Of a stretch of 64,000 nucleotides of DNA, positions 33,217 through 40,523 are shown piece by piece. Made by a program: the position numbers and the translations under genes. The notes below the pieces were generated by a model that was given only the letters and a program-made list of their open reading frames with translations, was not told the origin of the DNA and did not search any database. The DNA is taken from positions 3,782,001 to 3,846,000 of the forward strand of contig NZ_VLKF01000001.1 in assembly GCF_007994135.1 (NCBI RefSeq), given 5' to 3'. Each line of letters begins with the position of its first letter. Within the stretch, counting starts at the first letter, position 1. The stretch comes from Modestobacter roseus. GTDB taxonomy: Bacteria > Actinomycetota > Actinomycetes > Mycobacteriales > Geodermatophilaceae.

Positions 33217-34616
33217 ACCCGCTGCTGTCGGCCGCGCCCGCGATCGTCGCCGCGGGGGTCGAGGTCTTCTCCGCCGCCGTCCGGGCCCAGGGCGCGTCGG
33301 TCACCGACGTCGACTGGCGCCCGCCGGGCTTCGGCGCCGCCGCCGACCTCGCCCAGCTGGCCCTCGACCGGCGCCGCGCCGCGGCCAACCGGACGGCGGT
33401 CGAGCGGCTGCTCGCCGCCGGTTCGCACCTGGTCGACGTCCGGCCGGCCCGGGAGGTGCTCGACCTCGGCGACCGCATGCTGCTGCACTCCGGCCCCCCG
33501 CTGACCTGGGAGACGGCGTCCGGCCCGATGCGCGGCGCGCTCATCGGAGCCTGCCTGTTCGAGGGCTGGGCGTCGTCGGTCGAGGACGCCGAGCGGGTCC
33601 TCGCCGCCGGCGAGATCACGCTGGACTCCTGCCACCACCACCGCGCGGTCGGCCCGATGGCCGGGGTGACCAGCCCGTCGATGTGGATGTGGTGCCTGAC
33701 CGACCCCGTCCACGGCGGGCAGGCGTTCTGCAACCTCAACGAGGGCCTGGGCAAGGTGCTGCGCATGGGCGCCTTCAACGACGAGGTGCTCACCCGGCTG
33801 GCCTGGATGCGCGACGTCCTCGGCCCGCTGCTGCAGCAGGCCGTCCGCTCGCGCCCGGAGCCGCTCGACGTCAAGGCCGTGCTCGCGCAGATGCTGCAGA
33901 TGGGCGACGAGGGGCACAACCGCAACCGGGCCGGCTCGCTGATGACGCTGCGCGAGCTGTCCCCGGCGATCGTCGCCGTCGACGCGCCGTCGGCCGACAT
34001 CGCCGCCGCGCTGGCCTTCATCGGCGGCAACGAGCACTTCTTCCTCAACCTGGGCATGCCGTCGGCGAAGCTCGCGCTGGACGCCGCCCGCGACGTCCCC
34101 GGCTCGACGATGGTCACCGTGATGTCGCGGAACGGCACCGAGTTCGGCATCCAGACCGCCGGCACCGGCGACCGCTGGTTCACCGGCCCGGCGAACACCC
34201 CGGTCGGCCTGTTCCTCGGCGACTACGGCCCGGACGACGCCAACCCCGACATCGGCGACTCGGCGATCATGGAGACCTACGGCATCGGCGGGTTCGCCAT
34301 GGCGGCGGCGCCGGCGATCGTCCGGTTCGTCGGCGGCACCGTTCCCGACGCCCTGGCGACGACGGAGCGGATGTACCAGCTCACCCTGGCCGAGAACCCG
34401 GCGATGCAGATCCCGATCCTGGGCTTCCGCGGCTCACCGACCGGGATCGACGTCCTGCAGGTGGCACGCACCGGCTGGCTGCCGCAGATCAACACCGGCA
34501 TGGCCGGCCGGGTCGCCGGCACCGGCCAGGTCGGCGCCGGCCTGGTGCAGCCGCCGCAGCAGTGCTTCGAGCAGGCGCTGACCGCGCTGGCCGAGGAGTC
34601 CCGCGCGGCGGGGTGA
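33213..34616 (+). CDS. DUF1116 protein, putative transcarbamoylase subunit (AllG-like)
   Basis: 467 residues, DUF1116 (YlbE/AllG) throughout: GMCLFEGWA-like segment GACLFEGWASSVEDAE, CHHHRAVGPMAGVTSPSMWMW, FCNLNEGLGKVLRMGA, LAQMLQMGDEGHNRN, MSRNGTEFGIQ, RWFTGPANTPVGLFL. The CHHHxxVGPMAG motif is highly conserved in the family and may be catalytic. It overlaps the fdrA-like gene (GTGA). Together they would form the core of an AllFG-type carbamoyl-transferring enzyme. Last gene of this two-gene operon. Confidence 0.85.
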   Translation: MNPLLSAAPAIVAAGVEVFSAAVRAQGASVTDVDWRPPGFGAAADLAQLALDRRRAAANRTAVERLLAAGSHLVDVRPAREVLDLGDRMLLHSGPPLTWETASGPMRGALIGACLFEGWASSVEDAERVLAAGEITLDSCHHHRAVGPMAGVTSPSMWMWCLTDPVHGGQAFCNLNEGLGKVLRMGAFNDEVLTRLAWMRDVLGPLLQQAVRSRPEPLDVKAVLAQMLQMGDEGHNRNRAGSLMTLRELSPAIVAVDAPSADIAAALAFIGGNEHFFLNLGMPSAKLALDAARDVPGSTMVTVMSRNGTEFGIQTAGTGDRWFTGPANTPVGLFLGDYGPDDANPDIGDSAIMETYGIGGFAMAAAPAIVRFVGGTVPDALATTERMYQLTLAENPAMQIPILGFRGSPTGIDVLQVARTGWLPQINTGMAGRVAGTGQVGAGLVQPPQQCFEQALTALAEESRAAG

Positions 34617-34712
34617 CCCCTTCCGCCACGATGGCCATGTTGGCGGGACGGCGGCTCGGGTAGTCGGGTGCGCACGTGACCACCCGGGGTCGCACCGACG
34701 GAAGGGACGTCC

Positions 34713-34979
34713 ATGGCCAGCTGCGAGGTCTGCGGGAACGACTACCGGCTCAGCTTCGAGGTGCACGCCGCGGGCGCGGTGCACACCTTCGACAGCTTCG
34801 AGTGCGCGATCCACGCGCTGGCGCCGGTGTGCGAGCACTGCGGGGTGAAGGTGGTCGGGCACGGGGTCGAGGCCGACGGTGTGTTCTTCTGCTGCGCCTC
34901 CTGTGCACGCATGCACGGATCGCCGGACAGCGCCGCCGAGCTGGTCGACCACGCCGGCCGGGCACCGGACGAGCGCTGA
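34713..34979 (+). CDS. Small cysteine-rich zinc-ribbon-like protein
   Basis: 88 residues with eight Cys: Cys4/Cys7 (CEVC), Cys31, Cys40/Cys43 (CEHC), and Cys60/61/64 (FFCCASCARMHG). The pairs look like two zinc knuckles or a treble-clef/metallothionein-like fold; DSFECAIHAL is reminiscent of TRASH-like metal-sensing domains. The function is unknown; zinc or copper binding is likely. GAAGGGA is a plausible ribosome site. The acyltransferase gene begins 2 nt after its stop. Confidence 0.8.
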   Translation: MASCEVCGNDYRLSFEVHAAGAVHTFDSFECAIHALAPVCEHCGVKVVGHGVEADGVFFCCASCARMHGSPDSAAELVDHAGRAPDER

Positions 34980-34981
34980 CC

Positions 34982-35665
34982 GTGGACGCCTACCCCGTCG
35001 TCCGTGCCCTGGCGCGGCCCCTGGTCCTCGGCATGTTCCGGCCCCGCGTGGAGGGCATCGAGCACCTCCCGGCGACCGGGCCGGTGATCCTGGCCGGCAA
35101 CCACCCCTCCACCCTCGACCAGTTCTTCCCGCCGCTGCTCACCCGGCGGCGGGTGACCTACCTGGCCAAGAACGAGTTCTTCACCCGTCCCGGACTGTCC
35201 GGTCGGGCGCTGCGCTGGCTGATGGAGAGCATCGGCATGGTCCCCCTGGACCGCGGGGGCGCCAACGCGGCGGACGCGGCCCTGCGCCGAGGCGGCCAGG
35301 TGCTCGGCGAGGGTGGCCTGCTGGGCATCTACCCGGAGGGCACCCGGTCGCCCGACGGCCGGCTGCACCGCGGCAAGACCGGCGTCGCGCGACTGGCGCT
35401 GGCCACCGGGGCCCCCGTCGTCCCGGTGGCCGTCATCGGCAGCTATGCGCTGTACCCGGCGGGGGCTCGGTGGCCCCGGCCCGGGCGGGTGACCGTCCGG
35501 TTCGGCGAGCCGATGGACTTCTCGGCGGAGCCCGCCGACGACCCCGCCGTCCTCCGCCGGATCACCGACCAGGTCATGGCCGAGCTCCAGCGGCTCTCCG
35601 GTGACGAGTACGTCGACCGGTACGCAGCCGACGTCAAGGCCGAGATCCGGGGACGCGCTGCCTGA
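34982..35665 (+). CDS. 1-acyl-sn-glycerol-3-phosphate acyltransferase family protein
   Basis: 227 residues, PlsC family: NHPSTLD (His41, Asp46; the HX4D catalytic motif), FFTRP, GMVPLDR, IYPEGTRS (117-123) and VPVAVIGSYALYP. It would acylate lysophosphatidate or a related lipid at the inner face of the membrane. The GTG at 34982 begins right after the stop of the Cys-rich gene, so translation is probably coupled. No ribosome site of its own. Confidence 0.88.
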   Translation: MDAYPVVRALARPLVLGMFRPRVEGIEHLPATGPVILAGNHPSTLDQFFPPLLTRRRVTYLAKNEFFTRPGLSGRALRWLMESIGMVPLDRGGANAADAALRRGGQVLGEGGLLGIYPEGTRSPDGRLHRGKTGVARLALATGAPVVPVAVIGSYALYPAGARWPRPGRVTVRFGEPMDFSAEPADDPAVLRRITDQVMAELQRLSGDEYVDRYAADVKAEIRGRAA

Positions 35666-35673
35666 CCGCCGGG

Positions 35674-36252
35674 TCAGCTGGCAGGCGCCTGCGCGAGCAG
35701 TTCACGCACCCCGGCCTCGAGCGTCGCCTGCGCGTGCGCCGGGTCGGCGAGGTAGCCGGCGACCATCGCCCCGTCGCGCAGCACCAGCCAGCGCCGAGCC
35801 GCGTCGGCCGGGTCGGGGTGCCCGACCGTGGCGAAGGCCGTCCGCACGCCGTCCTCCAGCCACTCCCGGTGGGCGCGCACCGCACGCCGTACCGGGCTGG
35901 CCGGATCGGGGTACTCGGCGGCGGCGTTGATGAAGGCGCAGCCGCGGAAGCCGACGCCGCACACCGTGTCGCCGACCATCGCGGTCAGGGCGTGCAGCCA
36001 GCGTGCCGCCTCGGCCGCCCCGGTCGGGACGACGCCGGCCCGGTCGCGGACCGCCCGGTCGACGCCGTGCAGGTAGGCGACCACCAGGTCCTCCTTGCCG
36101 GGGAAGTGCCGGTAGAAGGTCGCCCGGGTCACGGAGGCCTCCGCGATCACCCGGTCGACCCCGACGGCGCGCAGCCCCTCGGCGTAGAAGAGCGTCGACG
36201 CGGTGCGCAGCAGTCGTTCCCGGGCCTCCGACGTCGGCGCTGCGGTGGTCAT
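35674..36252 (-). CDS. TetR family transcriptional regulator, probable regulator of ohr
   Basis: 192 residues. TetR N-terminus RERLLRTASTLFYAEGLRAVGVDRVIAEASVTRATFYRHFPGKEDLV; the C-terminal domain holds two Cys (TVCGVGFRGCAFINAA) in the motif of the LmrA/YxaF-like TetR subgroup, which could sense oxidants. TACCGT (36265-36260) lies 7 nt before the ATG at 36252, deciding the start over the GTG three codons upstream. Divergent from the Ohr gene with a dyad between them. Confidence 0.88.
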   Translation of the reverse strand: MTTAAPTSEARERLLRTASTLFYAEGLRAVGVDRVIAEASVTRATFYRHFPGKEDLVVAYLHGVDRAVRDRAGVVPTGAAEAARWLHALTAMVGDTVCGVGFRGCAFINAAAEYPDPASPVRRAVRAHREWLEDGVRTAFATVGHPDPADAARRWLVLRDGAMVAGYLADPAHAQATLEAGVRELLAQAPAS

Positions 36253-36315
36253 GGTGAGCACGGTAACCCGGTGGTTGACGCCCGACCCGGGTCGTGGTGG
36301 ACTCGTCCCGAGAGG

Positions 36316-36331
36316 CAGAACGACCGTTCTG
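36316..36331. promoter_or_regulatory. TetR operator dyad in front of ohr
   Basis: CAGAACGACCGTTCTG (36316-36331) is a perfect palindrome of 7-bp arms with a 2-nt centre. It lies just before TACTAAT (36334-36340), the likely -10 of the Ohr gene, and upstream of the divergent TetR start. Confidence 0.7.
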
Positions 36332-36362
36332 TCTACTAATCCGACACCGGGAGGCCAGTCCC

Positions 36363-36785
36363 ATGGCTGCCGTCTACACCGCCATCGCCACCGCCACGGG
36401 TGAGGGCCGCAACGGCCACACCCGCACTTCCGACGGATCGGTCGACCTCGACCTCAAGGTCCCCACCGAGATGGGGGGCCCCGGTGGCGGCGCGAACCCC
36501 GAGCAGCTCTTCGCCGCGGGCTACGCCGCCTGCTTCCACGGTGCCCTGAAGGTGGTGGCCCGCAACCAGAAGGTCTCCTTCACCGACTCCGCGGTCACGG
36601 CCGAGGTGGGCATCGGCCCGAACGACGCCGGCGGGTTCGCTCTCGAGGTCGCCCTGCACGTCGAGCTCGGCGGTGTCGACCAGGCGGCGGCCGAGCAGCT
36701 GGTGCAGGCCGCCCACCAGGTGTGCCCCTACTCCAACGCCACCCGCGGCAACATCCCGGTGACCCTGCAGACGACCGTCGCCTGA
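36363..36785 (+). CDS. Organic hydroperoxide resistance protein (Ohr/OsmC family)
   Basis: 140 residues. OsmC/Ohr fold with the two redox Cys: Cys57 (GYAACFHGAL) and Cys121 (HQVCPYSNATRGN); Arg/Glu residues that activate the peroxidatic Cys are in NPEQLFAAGYAAC. The N-terminal VYTAIATATGEGRNG is typical of Ohr rather than OsmC. It reduces organic and fatty-acid hydroperoxides using lipoylated proteins. Ribosome site GGGAGG. Its regulator appears to be the divergent TetR instead of the usual MarR-type OhrR. Confidence 0.92.
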   Translation: MAAVYTAIATATGEGRNGHTRTSDGSVDLDLKVPTEMGGPGGGANPEQLFAAGYAACFHGALKVVARNQKVSFTDSAVTAEVGIGPNDAGGFALEVALHVELGGVDQAAAEQLVQAAHQVCPYSNATRGNIPVTLQTTVA

Positions 36786-36790
36786 GGGTG

Positions 36791-36816
36791 AGGTGGGGGC
36801 CGAGCGGCCCCCACCT
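36791..36816. terminator. Bidirectional hairpin
   Basis: Perfect 11-bp arms AGGTGGGGGCC (36791-36801) and complement (36806-36816), loop GAGC, flanked by CTGAGG/CCTCAG that extends the stem. It lies between the convergent ohr and SDR genes. Confidence 0.75.
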
Positions 36817-36819
36817 GCC

Positions 36820-37632
36820 TCAGCGGGTCAGCGTCCCGAGGTCGATCGGGAGCTGGATGCCGGTGACGTGCCGGGCCTCGTCGGAGGCCAGCCAGGCGAC
36901 CGCGTTCGCGATGTCCTCCGGCTGGGAGACGGGGTCGGGCAGCGTCTGCATGAAGATCGGTCCCAGTGTCGCGGCGTGCTGGGTGATCAGCGGCTGGAGG
37001 TCGTCGACCGTCATCCCGGTGGCGACACCGTGCGGGTGGATGGTGTTGACCCGGATGCCGTGCTGCCCGAGCTCGTTGGCCATCGACCGGGCCAGCCCGA
37101 CCACGCCGTGCTTGGTCGCCGCGTAGTGCCCCAGGAAGGGCAGTCCGCGCAGGCCGGCCACCGAGCTGGTGATGATGATCGAGCCGCCGGTGCCCTGCTC
37201 GATGAGCAGCGGCACGGTGGCCTTCGCGGTGAAGAAGACGCCGGTCAGGTTGGTGTCGATCGTCTCCTGCCACTGCTCGACGGAGATCTCCCAGGACGGG
37301 TTGGCCGAGCAGATGCCGGCGTTGGCGATCACCACGTCGAGCCGCCCCAGCTCGGCGACGCCCTCCTGCACGGCCGCGCTCAGTCCGGCGAAGTCCCGGA
37401 CGTCGGCCTCGCGGGCCACCACCCGCCGGCCCTGCTCCTCCACCAGCCGCGCGGTCTCGGCCAGGTCGTCGGGGGTCGGGCCGGGGTAGGCCGTCGTCCC
37501 CGCGGACTTGTTGACGTCGATCGCGATGACGTCGGCGCCCTCGCGGGCCAGGCGGACGGCGTGCGCCCGGCCCTGCCCGCGGGCGGCTCCGGTGATCAGG
37601 GCGACCTTGCCCTCGAGTCGGCGTGCGCTCAT
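36820..37632 (-). CDS. Mycofactocin-coupled-type SDR oxidoreductase
   Basis: 270 residues. TGAARGQGRAHAVRLAREGADVIAIDV at the N-terminus is the signature of the mycofactocin-coupled SDR group, whose tightly held NAD is recycled by the peptide-derived redox cofactor mycofactocin. NAG, Ser (ITSSVAGLRG), Tyr and Lys (YAATKHG) complete the active site. The substrate is probably an alcohol; no mft genes are in the window. ATG at 37632 with GGAGGAG. Divergent from a TetR gene with a palindrome between them. Confidence 0.88.
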   Translation of the reverse strand: MSARRLEGKVALITGAARGQGRAHAVRLAREGADVIAIDVNKSAGTTAYPGPTPDDLAETARLVEEQGRRVVAREADVRDFAGLSAAVQEGVAELGRLDVVIANAGICSANPSWEISVEQWQETIDTNLTGVFFTAKATVPLLIEQGTGGSIIITSSVAGLRGLPFLGHYAATKHGVVGLARSMANELGQHGIRVNTIHPHGVATGMTVDDLQPLITQHAATLGPIFMQTLPDPVSQPEDIANAVAWLASDEARHVTGIQLPIDLGTLTR

Positions 37633-37657
37633 CAGCAGCTCCTCCGGTCGGCTTCGT

Positions 37658-37670
37658 TGCACTCAGTGCA
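37658..37670. promoter_or_regulatory. Operator dyad between SDR and TetR genes
   Basis: TGCACTCAGTGCA (37658-37670), a perfect 6-1-6 palindrome, 26 nt upstream of the SDR start and about 60 nt upstream of the TetR start. A further half-site (CAGTGTG) follows. It fits a site for the divergent TetR. Confidence 0.6.
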
Positions 37671-37731
37671 GTGTGAGCGTCGTCACCGTAGCCCTGATCG
37701 CCGCGTCGTGGGACTCGTTACCGTGCGCTCC

Positions 37732-38307
37732 GTGCCCGACGTCTCCCTCCGCGAGCAGCACCGCCTGGCCAGCTGGCGCGCCCTGCAGGCGGCCGCCGTC
37801 CGGCTGGTGGGGGAGCGTGGCTTCGCTGCCGTCACCGTCGACGACGTGGCGGGGGCGGCGGGCGTCTCCCGGCGGACCTTCTTCAACCACTTCCCGACCA
37901 AGGCCGCGGCCCTGTTCGACCCCGACCCGGACGACGCCGCGCGTCTCGACCAGTTGCTCGCCGCCGCCGACGGGGAACCGGACCTGTGGGCCGCCCTGCG
38001 CGGGGTCTGGCTCGGTTTCCTCGACGGGGCGCAGGCGCTGCAACTCGCCGCGGTCCGCCGGCAGCTGGTGGACGACCCGGAGCTGGCCGCCTACGTCCGC
38101 TCGGCGTACCGGTTCGTCGAGGACGCGATGGAGCGCTGGGCATCCCGGCGCCAGGCCGCCGACCCGTTCACCTCGTCGCTCGCGGTGCACGCCGCCGGCG
38201 CCGCGGTCGCCACCGCCTTCGGCACCTGGTCGCCCCGGGACGACCCGGCGGGCTTCCTGCCCGCCGTCGCCCGGGGCTTCGACGCCCTGGCGCCGGCTTT
38301 CCGCTGA
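37732..38307 (+). CDS. TetR family transcriptional regulator
   Basis: 191 residues. N-terminal helix-turn-helix: RLVGERGFAAVTVDDVAGAAGVSRRTFFNHFPTKAAAL. Mycofactocin-associated TetR proteins have a very similar RTFFNYF segment, in line with the neighbouring SDR. TACCGT (37719-37724) lies 7 nt before the GTG at 37732 with no ribosome site, so this start was chosen over a GTG three codons earlier. Probable repressor of the divergent SDR. Confidence 0.87.
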   Translation: MPDVSLREQHRLASWRALQAAAVRLVGERGFAAVTVDDVAGAAGVSRRTFFNHFPTKAAALFDPDPDDAARLDQLLAAADGEPDLWAALRGVWLGFLDGAQALQLAAVRRQLVDDPELAAYVRSAYRFVEDAMERWASRRQAADPFTSSLAVHAAGAAVATAFGTWSPRDDPAGFLPAVARGFDALAPAFR

Positions 38308-38332
38308 CCTCCGGTTCGCTCCTCCCGCCTGC

Positions 38333-38390
38333 TGATCACGGGGCTGTCGCCGCCGAACGGCTGCACGCCCCGGCAACAGCCCCATGATCG
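38333..38390. terminator. Bidirectional hairpin
   Basis: Arms TGATCACGGGGCTGT (38333-38347) and ACAGCCCCATGATCG (38376-38390), paired but for one C-A position and a terminal wobble, with a 28-nt loop. It lies between the convergent TetR and amidohydrolase genes. Confidence 0.6.
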
Positions 38391-38406
38391 ACGAGGGCGC
38401 GGGGGA

Positions 38407-39510
38407 CTACGCCTTGATGATCGCCGCGACCGGGCCGCCGCCGCTCGGGCCCTGGTGCACCGCGGCCACCGACACGAACACCGCCGGGTCGCCGGTCACC
38501 GACGCGGCCACGCCGCCGACGGTGGCCTTGATCTGCCGGTGCCAGAAGACGTCGGAGTCGTCGAGCATCGCGTTCCGCCGGCCGCGCACGTAGCCGGTCG
38601 GGTCGGCCTCGCACTTGAGGAAGACGTTGACCAGCCGGTCGCCCAGGTCGCTGACGTGCGGCCGCTCGGGCAGCTCCATCCCCGCCTCGCGGATGGCGTC
38701 CCAGATGCCGTCCTGGTCGAGGGCGTCCTTCATCACCGAGTGGCCGATCCGGTAGGCGCCACCGTGGCCGCGGGCGTTGCCGACGACGACGATCTGCGCC
38801 CGGTCCAGCTCCACGCCCGACGAGCAGGACGCGACCGCGCTGAACAGCGACAGGTCGCGCATGACCTGCTCCTGCGTCGGCATCTCGATCTCGCCCAGCG
38901 CCACCGCGATGCCCAGCGCCGTCGTGCCGTTGGACAGGTCCATCGACCCGTGCGGCTCGTCGTAGTAGGTGTCCTCGCCGCGGGACTTCGCCTCGCGGAT
39001 CGTCTCGATCGTCAGCAGCGGCGTCTTGGTCTGCACGTAGTGGACGTCGGCCGGGTCGGTGATGCCCGCGGCCGCCATCGCCCGGCGCACGCCCTCGGCG
39101 ACCTTCTCCACCATGGCGATCCGGCCGATGTCCTCGGGGTTCAGCACCTCGCTCATCGCGTACCCGACGGTCAGCCGCGGCTCGTCGGTCTTCCCCACCG
39201 CCTCCTCCGGCAGCGTGGCGAAGATCGTCGCGTGCGGGCTGATCACGCCGTCGGTGCCGCCGGACCAGACGATCGGGATGTCCCCGACCTCCTCCTTGCT
39301 CCGCGAGCCCTTCTCCAGCAGCACCTCGCGGAAGGCCCGGTCGGCGATGATCCGGGTGTAGTCGTTGACCCCGCCGTTGCCCTCGGTCTTGCCGATGACG
39401 GCGACGACCCGGTCGGCCTCCATGACGCCGTCGTCGATCAGCTTGGCGAGCTCGGAGGCGTCGCTCACGTTGTGCAGCGGGACCTTGCGGACCTCGATCG
39501 GTGCGGGCAC
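38407..39510 (-). CDS. Ring-opening amidohydrolase (cyanuric acid hydrolase / barbiturase family)
   Basis: 367 residues, the usual length. The family has three homologous domains each giving a Ser-Lys pair; here Lys41 ([14 protein letters not shown]), Ser83 ([12 protein letters not shown]), Lys162 (VQTKTPLL), Ser230/231 (ASCSSGVEL), Lys299 (FLKCEAD) and Ser356 (HQGPSGGGP) are all in place. Characterised members open cyanuric acid or barbiturate at an amide bond; substrate choice cannot be read from these motifs. GTG start with AGGAGA upstream. It lies 9 nt downstream of carbamate kinase in one operon, which suggests a ureido product that ends as carbamoyl phosphate. Confidence 0.9.
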   Translation of the reverse strand: MPAPIEVRKVPLHNVSDASELAKLIDDGVMEADRVVAVIGKTEGNGGVNDYTRIIADRAFREVLLEKGSRSKEEVGDIPIVWSGGTDGVISPHATIFATLPEEAVGKTDEPRLTVGYAMSEVLNPEDIGRIAMVEKVAEGVRRAMAAAGITDPADVHYVQTKTPLLTIETIREAKSRGEDTYYDEPHGSMDLSNGTTALGIAVALGEIEMPTQEQVMRDLSLFSAVASCSSGVELDRAQIVVVGNARGHGGAYRIGHSVMKDALDQDGIWDAIREAGMELPERPHVSDLGDRLVNVFLKCEADPTGYVRGRRNAMLDDSDVFWHRQIKATVGGVAASVTGDPAVFVSVAAVHQGPSGGGPVAAIIKA

Positions 39511-39519
39511 GGCTTTCTC

Positions 39520-40476
39520 CTATGCGGTGAGGACGGTGCCGACGCCGTCACCGGCGACGGCGTCGGAGATGTGTTCCAGGGACGTGACGACGGCGCGGGC
39601 GCCGGCCCGGCGGTCGACGAAGCGGAGCGCGGCCTCGACCTTCGGGCCCATGCTGCCCCGGGCGAACTGACCGGCGGCGGCGTGCGCCCGGAGCTCGGCG
39701 ACGGTGACCCGGCCCAGCGGCCGCGCGGCCGGCGTGCCGAAGTCGACCATCACGTGCGGGACGTCGGTGGCGATGACGAGCGTGTCGGCGCCCACGTCGG
39801 CGGCGAGCAGGGCCGCGGTCAGGTCCTTGTCGATGACCGCCTCGACGCCGCGCAGCGCGCCGCCGTCCCGGCCGTCGTCGACCACCGGCACGCCGCCGCC
39901 CCCGGCGCAGACGACGACGAAGCCGGCCCCGGCCAGCGCACGGATCGCCGCGACGTCGACCACCGCCAGCGGTTCCGGCGAGGCGACGACGCGCCGCCAG
40001 CCGCGTTCCCCGCGGTCCTCCCAGACCTGGCCCAGCCCGATGAAGTGCTGCGCGCGCTCTCGCGGCAGGTGGCGGCCGACGGGCTTGGTCGGGGACCGGA
40101 AGCCGGGGTCGGCCGCGTCGACCAGCGTGCGGGTGACCAGGGCGGCGGTGCGCTGCGGCAGCCCGCGGGCGGCGAGCGCGGCGTCCAGCTCGTCGGCCAC
40201 GGTGAAGCCGATCGTGGCCTGGGTCTGGGCCACGTTCCAGTCCAGCGGCACCGGGGGCACCTCGTGTGCGGCGAGCTCGTTCTTGACCAGCAGGTTCCCC
40301 ACCTGCGGGCCGTTGCCGTGGGTGACCACGACCTCGACCCCGGTCGCGACGACGGCGGCCAGGTGTCCGGCGGCGACGGCGATCGCGTCGCGCTGCGCAC
40401 CGGGGGTGGCCGACCCGTCGGGGCCGGTCATCGCATTGCCGCCCAGGGCGACGACCACGCGGCGGGGAGGGGTCAC
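39520..40476 (-). CDS. arcC: Carbamate kinase
   Basis: 318 residues. Amino acid kinase family with VVALGGNAM (8-16), THGNGPQVGNLL (52-63), TSPTKPVG-like FRSPTKPVG, the PEPLAVVD segment and a C-terminal GSMGPKVEAALRF. It makes ATP, CO2 and ammonia from carbamoyl phosphate and ADP, as in arginine or allantoin fermentation. No arginine deiminase or ornithine transcarbamylase is nearby; the carbamoyl donor is more likely the FdrA/DUF1116 enzyme, whose promoter is nearly identical. GTG start, leaderless (TAGGGT 7 nt upstream). First gene of the operon. Confidence 0.9.
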   Translation of the reverse strand: MTPPRRVVVALGGNAMTGPDGSATPGAQRDAIAVAAGHLAAVVATGVEVVVTHGNGPQVGNLLVKNELAAHEVPPVPLDWNVAQTQATIGFTVADELDAALAARGLPQRTAALVTRTLVDAADPGFRSPTKPVGRHLPRERAQHFIGLGQVWEDRGERGWRRVVASPEPLAVVDVAAIRALAGAGFVVVCAGGGGVPVVDDGRDGGALRGVEAVIDKDLTAALLAADVGADTLVIATDVPHVMVDFGTPAARPLGRVTVAELRAHAAAGQFARGSMGPKVEAALRFVDRRAGARAVVTSLEHISDAVAGDGVGTVLTA

Positions 40477-40483
40477 CCGCCGG

Positions 40484-40518
40484 ACCCTAGCGGTCCGGTG
40501 CCTTAGCGGTGAAGTACC
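40484..40518 (-). promoter_or_regulatory. Shared regulatory element and leaderless promoter of the carbamate kinase operon
   Basis: Read on the minus strand: GGTACTTCACCGCTAAG (40518-40502), 12 nt, TAGGGT (40489-40484), 7 nt, GTG at 40476. Element, 12-nt gap, -10 class and start spacing all match the fdrA-like promoter at 31704-31738. TTCACC is again placed as a -35 with an 18-nt spacer. Confidence 0.75.
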
Positions 40519-40523
40519 TGCGG

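Noticed and set aside
38407-39510. Calling the amidohydrolase specifically cyanuric acid hydrolase or barbiturase
   Set aside because: The Ser-Lys motifs are common to both; the sequence alone does not decide the substrate.
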